A stretch of DNA of 64,000 bases from NCBI RefSeq assembly GCF_018127965.1, contig NZ_CP072350.1, positions 1,054,001-1,118,000 on the forward strand, read 5' to 3'. Below the pieces are notes generated by a model that worked only from the letters and a program-made list of their open reading frames with translations, made no database searches and was not told the origin of the DNA. The stretch is from Prevotella melaninogenica. GTDB taxonomy: Bacteria; Bacteroidota; Bacteroidia; Bacteroidales; Bacteroidaceae. Below, in pieces: positions 25,626 through 33,306 of this stretch (position 1 is the first letter of the stretch; each line of letters begins with the position of its first letter). The position numbers and the translations under genes are program-made.

Positions 25626-26657
25626 ATGGTAAAAGAAGATATTTATATATTAGGTATAGAAAGCAGTTGTGATGACACAAGTGCTGCTGTCTTGAGGAAT
25701 GGTGTTATCCTCAGTAATGTAACAGCCTCACAGGAGGTGCATAAAGCTTACGGAGGAGTTGTTCCTGAACTTGCATCAAGAGCACACCAACAGAACGTGG
25801 TACCTGTTGTTGACCAAGCGTTGAAGCGTGCAGGTATTACCAAAGAACAACTTTCAGCCATTGCCTTTACACGTGGTCCCGGATTGATGGGTAGTCTTTT
25901 GGTTGGTGTAAATTTTGCCAAAGGTTTTGCTCGTTCTTTGAATATCCCAATGATTGAGGTAAACCATTTACAGGGTCATGTCATGGCTCACTTTATCAAG
26001 GAAAGCGATGACGACAATCACATGCCTCCATTCCCATTCATTTGTCTCTTAGTATCTGGTGGCAATTCTCAGATTGTTAAGGTAAATGCCTATAACGATA
26101 TGGAAGTACTCGGTCAGACTATTGACGATGCTGCTGGTGAGGCAATAGACAAGTGTTCAAAGGTAATGGGACTCGGCTATCCTGGTGGTCCAATCATTGA
26201 TAGGCTTGCTCGCCAAGGTAATCCTTTGGCTTATAAGTTTGCAGAACCAAATGTAGCTGGTTTTGATTACTCTTTCTCAGGTCTTAAGACATCATTCTTA
26301 TATAATATGAGAAAGTGGGTACAGGAAGACCCAGACTTCATTGAGCATCATAAAGAAGACATTGCAGCCAGTCTTGAGCATGCGATAGTTGACATACTTA
26401 TGAAGAAGCTACGCTTAGCGGTTAAAGAGACAGGCATTAAGCATGTAGCTGTTGCGGGTGGCGTATCGGCTAATAATGGGCTTCGTAATGCGTTCCATGA
26501 TCACGCAGAGCGTTATGGTTGGACGATTTACATACCGAAGTTTAGCTATACGACAGACAATGCAGCAATGATTGCCAGTGTAGGTAACTTCAAATATCAT
26601 GACAAAGACTTTACACAGATGGATATCCCTGTGTTTAGCAAAGTGACTTTTGAATAA
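25626..26657 (+). CDS. tsaD: tRNA N6-adenosine threonylcarbamoyltransferase TsaD
   Basis: The 343-residue ASKHA-fold enzyme transfers the threonylcarbamoyl group from TC-AMP to A37 of ANN-decoding tRNAs, acting with TsaB and TsaE. Visible motifs are GIESSCDDTSAAV at the N-terminus, VPELASRAHQQN, the metal-binding VNHLQGH, LLVSGGNSQIV, DDAAGEAIDKCSKVMGLGYPGG and AVAGGVSANNGLR. Length and motif order are those of a complete enzyme. The partner genes tsaB and tsaE are not in this window. cinA-C follows 35 bp later. Confidence 0.97.
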   Translation: MVKEDIYILGIESSCDDTSAAVLRNGVILSNVTASQEVHKAYGGVVPELASRAHQQNVVPVVDQALKRAGITKEQLSAIAFTRGPGLMGSLLVGVNFAKGFARSLNIPMIEVNHLQGHVMAHFIKESDDDNHMPPFPFICLLVSGGNSQIVKVNAYNDMEVLGQTIDDAAGEAIDKCSKVMGLGYPGGPIIDRLARQGNPLAYKFAEPNVAGFDYSFSGLKTSFLYNMRKWVQEDPDFIEHHKEDIAASLEHAIVDILMKKLRLAVKETGIKHVAVAGGVSANNGLRNAFHDHAERYGWTIYIPKFSYTTDNAAMIASVGNFKYHDKDFTQMDIPVFSKVTFE

Positions 26658-26692
26658 TAACACAATATAAGTTCCTTAGTAAGAATAAGATT

Positions 26693-27196
26693 ATGGATTT
26701 TGAAAGTAAGATAATATCACGTCAGATTGGTGACATCCTTTATGCCTCAGGATATACAATTGGTACTGCAGAAAGTTGTACAGGCGGTCGAATCAGTGAG
26801 GCTATCATAGCAATCCCTGGTTCATCAGATTATTATAAAGGTGGAGTAGTTGCTTATACGGATGAAGTAAAGGAGAAACTACTTGGCGTATCTCACGAAG
26901 TTCTTGAGGAGAAAAGTGCAGTATCAGAGGAGGTTGCACGTGAGATGGTATTGGGTACGATCAATACTATCGGTGTTGATTTTGCAATTGCATCTACAGG
27001 TGTTGCTGGTCCTGGTGGTGGCACAGCAGAACATCCAGTGGGTACCATTTGGTTAGCTTATGGCAACAAAGACGAGGTAAGAACTTTTAAACTTACAGAG
27101 GATTATGGACGAGATATCAACCTCGCCATTGCTACAAATAAAGCCATCCGTTTAATGCTTGATTTCTTGAATGACATGGACATAAAGTCCGAATAA
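26693..27196 (+). CDS. CinA-family protein (PncC, nicotinamide-nucleotide amidohydrolase domain)
   Basis: The 167-residue protein is the stand-alone C-terminal domain of CinA. It contains the signature TAESCTGGRISEAIIAIPGSS, VVAYTDEVKEKLLGV and ASTGVAGPGGGTAEHPVGTIWLA. Members hydrolyse nicotinamide mononucleotide to nicotinic acid mononucleotide in NAD salvage. No N-terminal MoaB-like domain is present. It lies at the end of a map-tsaD-pncC gene string. Confidence 0.9.
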   Translation: MDFESKIISRQIGDILYASGYTIGTAESCTGGRISEAIIAIPGSSDYYKGGVVAYTDEVKEKLLGVSHEVLEEKSAVSEEVAREMVLGTINTIGVDFAIASTGVAGPGGGTAEHPVGTIWLAYGNKDEVRTFKLTEDYGRDINLAIATNKAIRLMLDFLNDMDIKSE

Positions 27197-27238
27197 ACGT
27201 TCAAAAAGCTTAAAATCAGCAATTATCATAGGAAAAGT

Positions 27239-27269
27239 TTTGCTTATTTGAAACTTTTTTGTAATTTTG
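27239..27269 (+). promoter_or_regulatory. Promoter of the rpmB-rpmG-DUF4295 operon (TTTG, 19 nt, TAATTTTG)
   Basis: TTTG at 27239-27242 and TAATTTTG at 27262-27269 are 19 nt apart, a textbook Bacteroidota promoter. The leader to the rpmB ATG is about 45 nt. Confidence 0.75.
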
Positions 27270-27320
27270 CACCCTGTTTGGAATAGGTATCAATTAACGA
27301 ATCACAAAACAAAGATAGAA

Positions 27321-27584
27321 ATGTCTAAGATTTGTCAAATCACAGGAAAGAAGGCACAGATAGGTTGTAACGTGTCTCACTCAAAGCACCGTACAAAGAG
27401 AAGCTTTGACGTTAACCTCTTCAGCAAGAAGTTCTACTACGTAGAGGAGGCTTGCTGGATTCAGCTGAAGATTAGTGCTGCTGGTCTTCGTCTTATTAAC
27501 AAGGTAGGTCTTGATGCAGCACTAAAGCAGGCTGTTTCTAAGGGTTATGTTGACTGGAAGGACATTAAGGTAATAGGAGACTAA
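27321..27584 (+). CDS. rpmB: 50S ribosomal protein L28
   Basis: The 87-residue protein has the L28 signature [32 protein letters not shown] and a C-terminus with aromatic and glycine residues ([14 protein letters not shown]). The upstream frame to 27267 is discounted because it would begin inside the promoter. rpmG follows after 5 bp, giving the usual L28-L33 order. Confidence 0.97.
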   Translation: MSKICQITGKKAQIGCNVSHSKHRTKRSFDVNLFSKKFYYVEEACWIQLKISAAGLRLINKVGLDAALKQAVSKGYVDWKDIKVIGD

Positions 27585-27589
27585 ATATC

Positions 27590-27778
27590 ATGGCAAAGAA
27601 AGCTAAAGGAAACAGAGTCCAAGTTATCTTGGAATGTACCGAGATGAAGAACAGCGGTGTAGCTGGTACAAGTCGTTACATAACTACAAAGAACCGTAAG
27701 AATACTCCAGAGCGTCTTGAGCTCATGAAGTATAATCCTGTTCTGAAGAAGGTTACCCTTCACAAGGAGATTAAGTAA
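27590..27778 (+). CDS. rpmG: 50S ribosomal protein L33
   Basis: The 62-residue protein shows [42 protein letters not shown], in parts typical of L33. It has no CxxC zinc knuckle (only one Cys), so it is the zinc-free form. It lies 5 bp after rpmB and 46 bp before the DUF4295 gene. Confidence 0.96.
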   Translation: MAKKAKGNRVQVILECTEMKNSGVAGTSRYITTKNRKNTPERLELMKYNPVLKKVTLHKEIK

Positions 27779-27824
27779 GCTCGCTAAAAAGAGTAGTATA
27801 GTTAATAGTTAAAATTAATAGACT

Positions 27825-27983
27825 ATGGCAAAGAAAGCGGTCGCTACCCTCCACGAAGGTTCTACGGATGGTCGCGCATATTCAAAGGTTATCAAGATGG
27901 TAAAGAGCCCTAAGACTGGTGCTTACATCTTCGATGAGCAGATGGTCCCAAATGAGGACGTTAAGGAATTCTTTAAGAATTAA
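27825..27983 (+). CDS. DUF4295 small basic protein
   Basis: A 52-residue protein starting MAKKAVATLHEGSTDGR and containing KVIKMVKSPKTGAYIFDEQM. It matches DUF4295, a Bacteroidota-specific family regularly placed after rpmB and rpmG, suggesting a ribosome-linked role; the function is unproven. It is the last gene of the operon, followed at 23 bp by a terminator. Confidence 0.9.
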   Translation: MAKKAVATLHEGSTDGRAYSKVIKMVKSPKTGAYIFDEQMVPNEDVKEFFKN

Positions 27984-28005
27984 TTCTATAAAGATACAAT
28001 CAATA

Positions 28006-28033
28006 AAAGGCTATAGGTTTTCCTATAGCCTTT
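28006..28033 (+). terminator. Terminator of the rpmB operon
   Basis: A perfect 12-bp stem (AAAGGCTATAGG with CCTATAGCCTTT) around a TTTT loop, followed by T-rich sequence, 23 bp after the DUF4295 stop. Confidence 0.85.
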
Positions 28034-28183
28034 ATTTGTTTTAGCTCATTATACCAACTTTAATTCACACAACACATCCAAATTTATTTCCACAAACGCT
28101 TATAAGAAACAATAGAGTAGGAGAGTTACCTACGACAATAAATGTATATTCTAAGAGTAAATAGATTAATCTACTGGCATGTA

Positions 28184-28374
28184 TTTAACCGCAATCAGTC
28201 ATTATATAGTTTTTATTACTATGATATTGTTTTCTAACATCTTTTATTTTCTTATCAGTATCTTGTCTGTCATTGTAACTTGATGTAGCACGATACGCCT
28301 GCACCCAAAAGACAACCTATCTGCTCGATAATAAAACAAATATGTTTAGAATCTAACGACCGATTTGAGTTTAA
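28184..28374. repeat. Family C nested-palindrome element (degenerate copy C1)
   Basis: The left edge TTTAACCGCAATCAGTCATT and right edge (CTAACGACCGATTTGAGTTT) correspond to the outer inverted repeats of the 53201-53404 element. The middle shares CTAACATCTTTTATTTTCTT and AACTTGATGTAGC with it. The inner palindrome has decayed here. It lies between the rpmB operon and the tRNA genes, a convergent gap. Elsewhere in 28375-28718 I see only a weak pair of TTAAGCACATA-type arms (about 28505 and 28637). Confidence 0.7.
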
Positions 28375-28718
28375 GCAGACAAGAAAGATTTTATTATAAA
28401 GCTATTCATAACTTCATCGTACATATACACATCTTACAAGAATATTTTTATTTCAAGTTCCTGTCACTTTTAACACTTCAATTATTTCTCTGTAATCTAA
28501 CAAGTTAAGCACATACAACAGATGACAGCAGTGATAGCAAATTGAAAATCACCAACAGTCTAAGCAAATCCACAAACCCCATATCTACTGCCCTCCAATA
28601 TCTGTTGTCTCCATCTCTACCGCCTCCACAAAATTATGTGCTTAAAGAGGATAGACTTGCAACTGGCTTTTAGGACTGACCCAGACTGACCCAAAATTCA
28701 CCAATCATATAAAACAAA

Positions 28719-28744
28719 AAAGTTCAGCCTAAAAGCTGAACTTT
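28719..28744 (-). terminator. Terminator of the tRNA operon
   Basis: On the minus strand a perfect 10-bp stem (AAAGTTCAGC with GCTGAACTTT) is followed by TTTTTTGTTTT, 8 bp past the last tRNA. Confidence 0.85.
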
Positions 28745-28751
28745 CGTTTAG

Positions 28752-28823
28752 TAGTCGATAGGGGAATCGAACCCCTATGCCAAGATTGAGAATCTTGTAT
28801 CCTAACCATTAGATGAATCGACC
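28752..28823 (-). tRNA. tRNA-Glu (anticodon CTC), copy 2
   Basis: 72 nt on the minus strand fold as a cloverleaf: acceptor GGTCGAT with ATCGACT, anticodon arm CAAGA-TTCTCAA-TCTTG (CTC at 34-36), T arm with GGTTCGATTCC. Identical to the copy at 28857-28928. After the discriminator A the genome reads CTA, not CCA, so the tail must be added enzymatically. Confidence 0.93.
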
Positions 28824-28856
28824 AGAATAAATATTTCTCATTAAGAGGATGTTTGG

Positions 28857-28928
28857 TAGTCGATAGGGGAATCGAACCCCTATGCCAAGATTGAGAATCT
28901 TGTATCCTAACCATTAGATGAATCGACC
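28857..28928 (-). tRNA. tRNA-Glu (anticodon CTC), copy 1
   Basis: Identical in all 72 bases to the 28752 copy, 33 bp away. Here CCA is encoded directly after the discriminator (28854-28856 on the minus strand). Confidence 0.93.
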
Positions 28929-28956
28929 AAAATACATTTGAGATTATGAGATAAAG

Positions 28957-29043
28957 CGGAAGGAGGGGGATTCGAACCCCCGGTACGCGAATGCGCACGG
29001 CAGTTTAGCAAACTGCTGGTTTCAGCCACTCACCCATCCTTCC
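28957..29043 (-). tRNA. tRNA-Ser (anticodon GCT)
   Basis: 87 nt with a long variable arm, as for serine. The acceptor is GGAAGGA with TCCTTCC, the anticodon loop TTGCTAA (GCT), the discriminator G. It is first in the operon with two tRNA-Glu genes. Confidence 0.94.
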
Positions 29044-29090
29044 AAGATGACCCATAACCGAATTACCAAGCATTATCTCAAATGCGAGTG

Positions 29091-29121
29091 CAAAGATAGT
29101 ACTTTATTTTCATACCTCAAA
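29091..29121 (-). promoter_or_regulatory. Promoter of the tRNA operon
   Basis: On the minus strand TTTG (29118-29121) is followed after exactly 19 nt by TATCTTTG (29091-29098), 48 bp before tRNA-Ser. The rest of 29122-29410 is AT-rich with nothing recognised. Confidence 0.75.
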
Positions 29122-29410
29122 ATTTTTCGTTGTCTTTTTCTTTTATTCTATGAAAAAACACAGCAATGACAAGAATATTAATGATAGAAATAGAATATAT
29201 CTGTTTTAGAAAAGAAAATGTAAGTATAGTTTAATGGAATTGAGTTTTCTTGAAAAAAGTTTGCATATATGAAATGTAATAACGACTTTTGTATAACATA
29301 CTTATTAAGGACGATAGGTTAAACTTCATTTTCTATGCATTGATTAGCTTTACCTAATTAATCACCTCATTAAGATAATATAGTGTTTTGAAGAATAAAG
29401 AATTGATAGC

Positions 29411-30832
29411 ATGAGGGTAAAAATGATATTACCAGCGTTGCAAGAGGCAGAAAGCCCTTATTGGCGACCAATCAAATACTCGCTTTTCCCACCTTTGGGA
29501 TTAGCTACACTTGCAGCTTATTTCTCTGAAAATGACGATGTAGAGATACAAGATCAACACATTGAGAAACTAAAGTTGGATGATACTCCAGATTTGGTTT
29601 GTATTCAAGTCTACGTTACTAATGCTTATAGGGCTTACAAGATTGCTGATGAGTATAGAAGAAGAGGTGTGTATGTAGTTATGGGAGGACTTCACGTTAC
29701 AAGTCTTCCTGATGAAGCTGCGCAACACGCCGACACACTTATATTAGGGCCAGGGGAAGAAGCATTCCCACGATTCATCAAAGACTTTCGCGAAAGGCAC
29801 CCTCAAAAACGATATGTAGCAAGTTGGAGAAGCATTGAAAATATTCCTCCTGTACGTCGTGACCTTATTAAAAGAGAGAAGTATTTCGTACCAAACTCGC
29901 TTGTTGTTTCCCGTGGTTGTCCTCATCATTGCGACTTTTGCTACAAGGATGCCTTCTATAGCGAGGGTAAATCGTTTTACACCCGAAAGGTAGACGATGC
30001 CTTAGCTGAAATTGATAGTCTGCCTGGCAGACATCTTTATTTCCTTGACGATCATCTTTTAGGTAATCCTCACTTCGCATCAGAATTATTTGAAGGTATG
30101 CGCGGTATGGGTAGAGTCTTTCAGAGTGCCTCTACTGTTGCAGCAGTACTAAATGGTAATTTGATAGAAAAAGCTGCCGAGGCAGGATTACGAAGTTTGT
30201 TTTTAGGCTTCGAGACATTTTCTCCAGACAATCTTCGTTCAAGTAACAAACTACAAAACTTATCGAAAGATTATGTAGCAGCTGTTGAACGACTGCATAG
30301 TCTTGGTATAATGATAAACGGAAGTTTTGTTTTTGGACTTGATCATGATGATAAAGATGTATTTCGAAGAACTGTTGATTGGGGGATTGAACATAGCATA
30401 ACAACAGCTACATTCCATGTTTTAACTCCTTATCCAGGAACTCGTCTGTTTCAACAGATGGAACGAGATGGACGGATTACATCCTATGACTGGAGTAAAT
30501 ATGATACCCGAACGGTTGTGTACAAAACATTGGGATTGACCGCAGAAGAGTTAAAACAAGGCTACGAGTGGGCTTATCGTAACTTCTATTCATGGAGTAA
30601 TATTTTTAAGGCAAGCTTTGGGCACGATAACATAAAGCAGCAACTGGCTCATCTCTTTTATATGGGAGGCTGGAAGAAGTTTGAACCTTTCTGGAACTTT
30701 ATGATTCAATATAGTAATCTCAATCGTATGTTACCCGTGCTGGAGAACCTATTGGCTAATACAAATGGACATAAAACAAAAAGAAAAATGCCAAAACAAG
30801 GTATAGAACTTCTTAAAAAGACCGCATTATAA
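29411..30832 (+). CDS. B12-binding-domain radical SAM protein
   Basis: The 473-residue protein has an N-terminal cobalamin-binding-like Rossmann domain (about 1-135, with SLFPPLGLATLAAYF and VMGGLHVTSLPDEA) and a radical SAM core with the cluster motif CPHHCDFC near residue 170. Family members use a [4Fe-4S] cluster, AdoMet and often cobalamin for methylation or ring rearrangement. The DxHxxG B12-ligand motif is not present, so cobalamin binding, if any, would be base-off without a His ligand. A C-terminal extension of about 120 residues (YEWAYRNFYSW) resembles the DUF4070-like tail. The substrate is unknown. A membrane hydrolase gene follows after 29 bp, probably in the same operon. Confidence 0.85.
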   Translation: MRVKMILPALQEAESPYWRPIKYSLFPPLGLATLAAYFSENDDVEIQDQHIEKLKLDDTPDLVCIQVYVTNAYRAYKIADEYRRRGVYVVMGGLHVTSLPDEAAQHADTLILGPGEEAFPRFIKDFRERHPQKRYVASWRSIENIPPVRRDLIKREKYFVPNSLVVSRGCPHHCDFCYKDAFYSEGKSFYTRKVDDALAEIDSLPGRHLYFLDDHLLGNPHFASELFEGMRGMGRVFQSASTVAAVLNGNLIEKAAEAGLRSLFLGFETFSPDNLRSSNKLQNLSKDYVAAVERLHSLGIMINGSFVFGLDHDDKDVFRRTVDWGIEHSITTATFHVLTPYPGTRLFQQMERDGRITSYDWSKYDTRTVVYKTLGLTAEELKQGYEWAYRNFYSWSNIFKASFGHDNIKQQLAHLFYMGGWKKFEPFWNFMIQYSNLNRMLPVLENLLANTNGHKTKRKMPKQGIELLKKTAL

Positions 30833-30861
30833 CAACCTGCAAGTATAAATATAAAAGGATT

Positions 30862-31961
30862 ATGAGGAAGAAGATTTTATCTTTTTTACTGCTGTTCATG
30901 GCCATCTTAGGTTTTGCAACATGGCAGTATCGTTTGTTAAGTATCTTACTATTTGTATTGATAAACAAGAATTGGATTAAGTCTCATCCATTGCTGTTAC
31001 GGTTTAAGCAATCTTATAAAATGCTGGTTTCAACACTAATAATAGCCATCTTTATTGCTATCCCAAACTATTATCAGCGCGGTCGAACACAATTAGCATA
31101 CATTGATAAGACAGGTAAACATATTACTACACCGATAAATATCTACCTGCTAAACGTAATATTCCCAGAGGAAGAAATAATGAATGTCGGCATGAAAGTT
31201 TCTGCAATTATACCTCCAACTGGAGAGCCGACTTTGATTAAAAACCTTGGAGGACGTTTTATCCGTGAGGCTCAAAATGACTTCTGGAGCGGTAAGGCGT
31301 TAAGTTTTTACGCTCAATATAATCAATTGTCATGGCAATTCAGCAATCCTGGCTCATTTGCTATAACCCAAGCGTATAATGAACAGTTTGGAACAAACTA
31401 CAATGGTATTTACATAACAAAGCCACAACATTACACTTCTTCAAAAAAACTGTTGTAGTATTTGCCCATGGCTATTTGGGTAGTTGGGAACTTTATCAAG
31501 GACTTTTCTCAAGCTTGAAAAATTGCTTCGTTGTTAGCATTGCAACACGCAATCTTTCAGGTATCTTTAGCCATGAAGACATTAACAGAATATTCAAGCT
31601 TTACCTTCCCATGCTTAAAAAAGAAGGATATAGCATTGATGAAAGTCGATTACATTTAATTGGTCTATCAAATGGTGGCAGTGCATCTAACATTGCACTA
31701 CGAAGCTTTGATAATAAATTTAAGACTATCACATACATTTCCACATCCTGTGATGTCGTTAAAAAGACGCATTCAAAAGTACTTTTGATAGGGGGAGGGA
31801 AGGATAACAGTTCTAATAAACTCCCACCTTCCGCTAAACGATTACAAAGATGTGGAACGAAAGCTGTGCTACTTTTTGATGAGAAAGAGAAACACTACAT
31901 GTTGATACATCAAAAAGAAAGAATAATAGATTTCCTCAACCATGAGTTAGAATTGGATTAA
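30862..31961 (+). pseudogene. Membrane-anchored alpha/beta hydrolase split by a -1 frameshift at A7
   Basis: The first frame (30862-31458) encodes about three N-terminal transmembrane helices and a linker, ending with KPQHYTSSKKLL. The second frame, open through 31961, carries the catalytic half: strand and oxyanion motif VVVFAHGYLGSWELYQG, nucleophile elbow GLSNGGSA and a likely acid/His pair (GGGKDNSS, KHYMLIHQ). The frames meet at TCA AAA AAA CTG (31441-31452). One extra A, or a -1 slip on A AAA AAA, would join them as SSKKTVVVFAHGYLG and give a 366-residue protein. The second frame has no convincing start of its own. It may be an inactivating mutation, sequencing error, phase-variable tract or programmed frameshift. 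The substrate is unknown. Confidence 0.75.
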
Positions 31962-32137
31962 ATCATTAATTATAGCAATACCCATAAGCATTAAACAATA
32001 CACTCGCAAATGTTGAATCTATTTAGACAAGTAAACTACTAAATCAAAGAGATTATGTTTGATTGGTAAAAGCTTTCTACTTTTTAGCAACAAATTCAAT
32101 ACAACAAAGCCATATATTCTAATGTATTAAACGCCCA

Positions 32138-32195
32138 GCACTATTGGTGCTTACCACCAACACGACATGTGCGAAGCATCAACACATATGTAAAA
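32138..32195. repeat. Family A 22-bp tandem repeat array (copy A3)
   Basis: Units at 32138-32159 (opening GCACTATTGGTG) and 32160-32181 (opening ACACGACATGTG), with a partial third (ACACATATGT). It lies in the 443-bp convergent gap between the hydrolase and ompH genes; the rest of that gap, apart from the terminator, shows nothing recognised. Confidence 0.7.
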
Positions 32196-32338
32196 GATAA
32201 GAAACAAGAATTGTTATGGTCATTATAACCTATAGGAAAGATAGGTATGTCAAACTTATGTTAGACATGACTATCAGAAAAAGTTATCAAACAAGTGAGT
32301 AATCTTTATTCCTTTCTATGATATACTTCTATAAAAAC

Positions 32339-32367
32339 AAAACCAGCCGTAAATTACGACTGGTTTT
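32339..32367 (-). terminator. Terminator downstream of the OmpH lipoprotein gene
   Basis: On the minus strand AAAACCAG..CGTAA pairs with TTACG..CTGGTTTT and is followed by GTTTTTAT. It lies 38 bp past the ompH stop. Confidence 0.78.
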
Positions 32368-32404
32368 ATTATATCTATTTAATAAGTAACTATGAACCCA
32401 CAAA

Positions 32405-33007
32405 TTACTTCTTCATACCTTTGTAGGCCTGGTTCATACCCTTAACAACATCGTCTGTAATGTTGTAAGCAGGATCAGCATAAAGGATATTATCACCACT
32501 CTTAGCAAGAATGATACTATACTTCTTATCCTTGTTATACTCCTTCAGATAGTTATGCACGCTGTCAGAGAGAGCTTTGTTATACTTAGCAACCTCGTTC
32601 TGATACTCAGCACCAAGACGCTGCTGTAAAGCATCAGCATCCTGAGCCTGCTTCTGGATACTTGCCTGAATCTGCTGTGCCTGTGCCTGTGTGTACTTAT
32701 TTGCCTGAATATTCTGCTGGAAGTTAGCAGCTGCAGCCTGAATAGCCTTCTGCTTACCAGCCAATGTACGCTGGATGTTAGCTTCTTTTGCCTTAACAAG
32801 TTTAGTAACATCTTTCCAATAAGTATACTGGCTCATGATAGAGTCTATCTCTACATAAGCTACTTTCTGACTATTTGCAGCTGGAGCAGCTGTAGATGTT
32901 TCAGCCTTACCTGCTGCTGTATCATTCTTCACTGGCTGATTGTTACATGCAACAAAAGCGAATGCTGCCATAGCAAGCACTGCCATTTTGCTAAATGATT
33001 TCTTCAT
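32405..33007 (-). CDS. OmpH/Skp-family lipoprotein
   Basis: The 200-residue protein has a lipoprotein signal (MAAFAFVAC, Cys near 21), a low-complexity Ala/Thr linker to residue 47, then an OmpH domain: KVAYVEIDSIMSQY, a long Gln/Ala-rich coiled coil (about 70-150) and a terminal strand YSIILAKSGDNILYADPAYNIT. Skp-like proteins are periplasmic chaperones for outer membrane proteins; the lipid anchor suggests a membrane-tethered version. It lies 28 bp downstream of a small membrane protein gene and shares its promoter. Confidence 0.88.
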   Translation of the reverse strand: MKKSFSKMAVLAMAAFAFVACNNQPVKNDTAAGKAETSTAAPAANSQKVAYVEIDSIMSQYTYWKDVTKLVKAKEANIQRTLAGKQKAIQAAAANFQQNIQANKYTQAQAQQIQASIQKQAQDADALQQRLGAEYQNEVAKYNKALSDSVHNYLKEYNKDKKYSIILAKSGDNILYADPAYNITDDVVKGMNQAYKGMKK

Positions 33008-33035
33008 TTCTATTGTATTTAATTAATTATTTCTT

Positions 33036-33230
33036 CTAATATGCCTTGTTTCTTGCTCGGGCTTCCTTGTCTTGGTCAATAACACAATGGATTCCCTTCT
33101 CCTTTAGATATGCATTATCCGATATATGCTGCGACTGAAACTCCCCACCTTTCTTGAATAACATACGTACTCCGAGGAGCAACATAGCTATAGCAATTAT
33201 TAACAATGTTAACAATAATGTTACAAACAT
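33036..33230 (-). CDS. Small single-pass membrane protein
   Basis: A 64-residue protein with one strong transmembrane helix at residues 3-24 and a charged tail containing KKGGEFQSQHISDN and ending KEARARNKAY. Similar short proteins are conserved in Bacteroidales, function unknown. The longer frame to 33362 is rejected because a -7 box lies at 33260-33267 and the pepD promoter region overlaps. It is the first gene of a unit with the OmpH lipoprotein. Confidence 0.75.
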   Translation of the reverse strand: MFVTLLLTLLIIAIAMLLLGVRMLFKKGGEFQSQHISDNAYLKEKGIHCVIDQDKEARARNKAY

Positions 33231-33259
33231 TTTCTTTATCTTTGCATTTATATTGACCG

Positions 33260-33267
33260 CAAAGGTA
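33260..33267 (-). promoter_or_regulatory. -7 box (TACCTTTG) for the small membrane protein-ompH unit
   Basis: The minus strand reads TACCTTTG, 30 bp before the ATG at 33230. This decides the start of that gene. Confidence 0.62.
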
Positions 33268-33306
33268 ATATAAAACAGCAAGATTACAAAAAAAATATTA
33301 TTAAAA

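Noticed and set aside
28729..28998. 89-codon reading frame on the minus strand with an internal repeat
   Set aside because: It spans two identical tRNA-Glu genes; the apparent protein repeat is the tRNA duplication.
31476..31961. Independent 161-residue protein starting at TTG
   Set aside because: It begins inside a conserved hydrolase strand, so it is the shifted second half of the 30862 gene.
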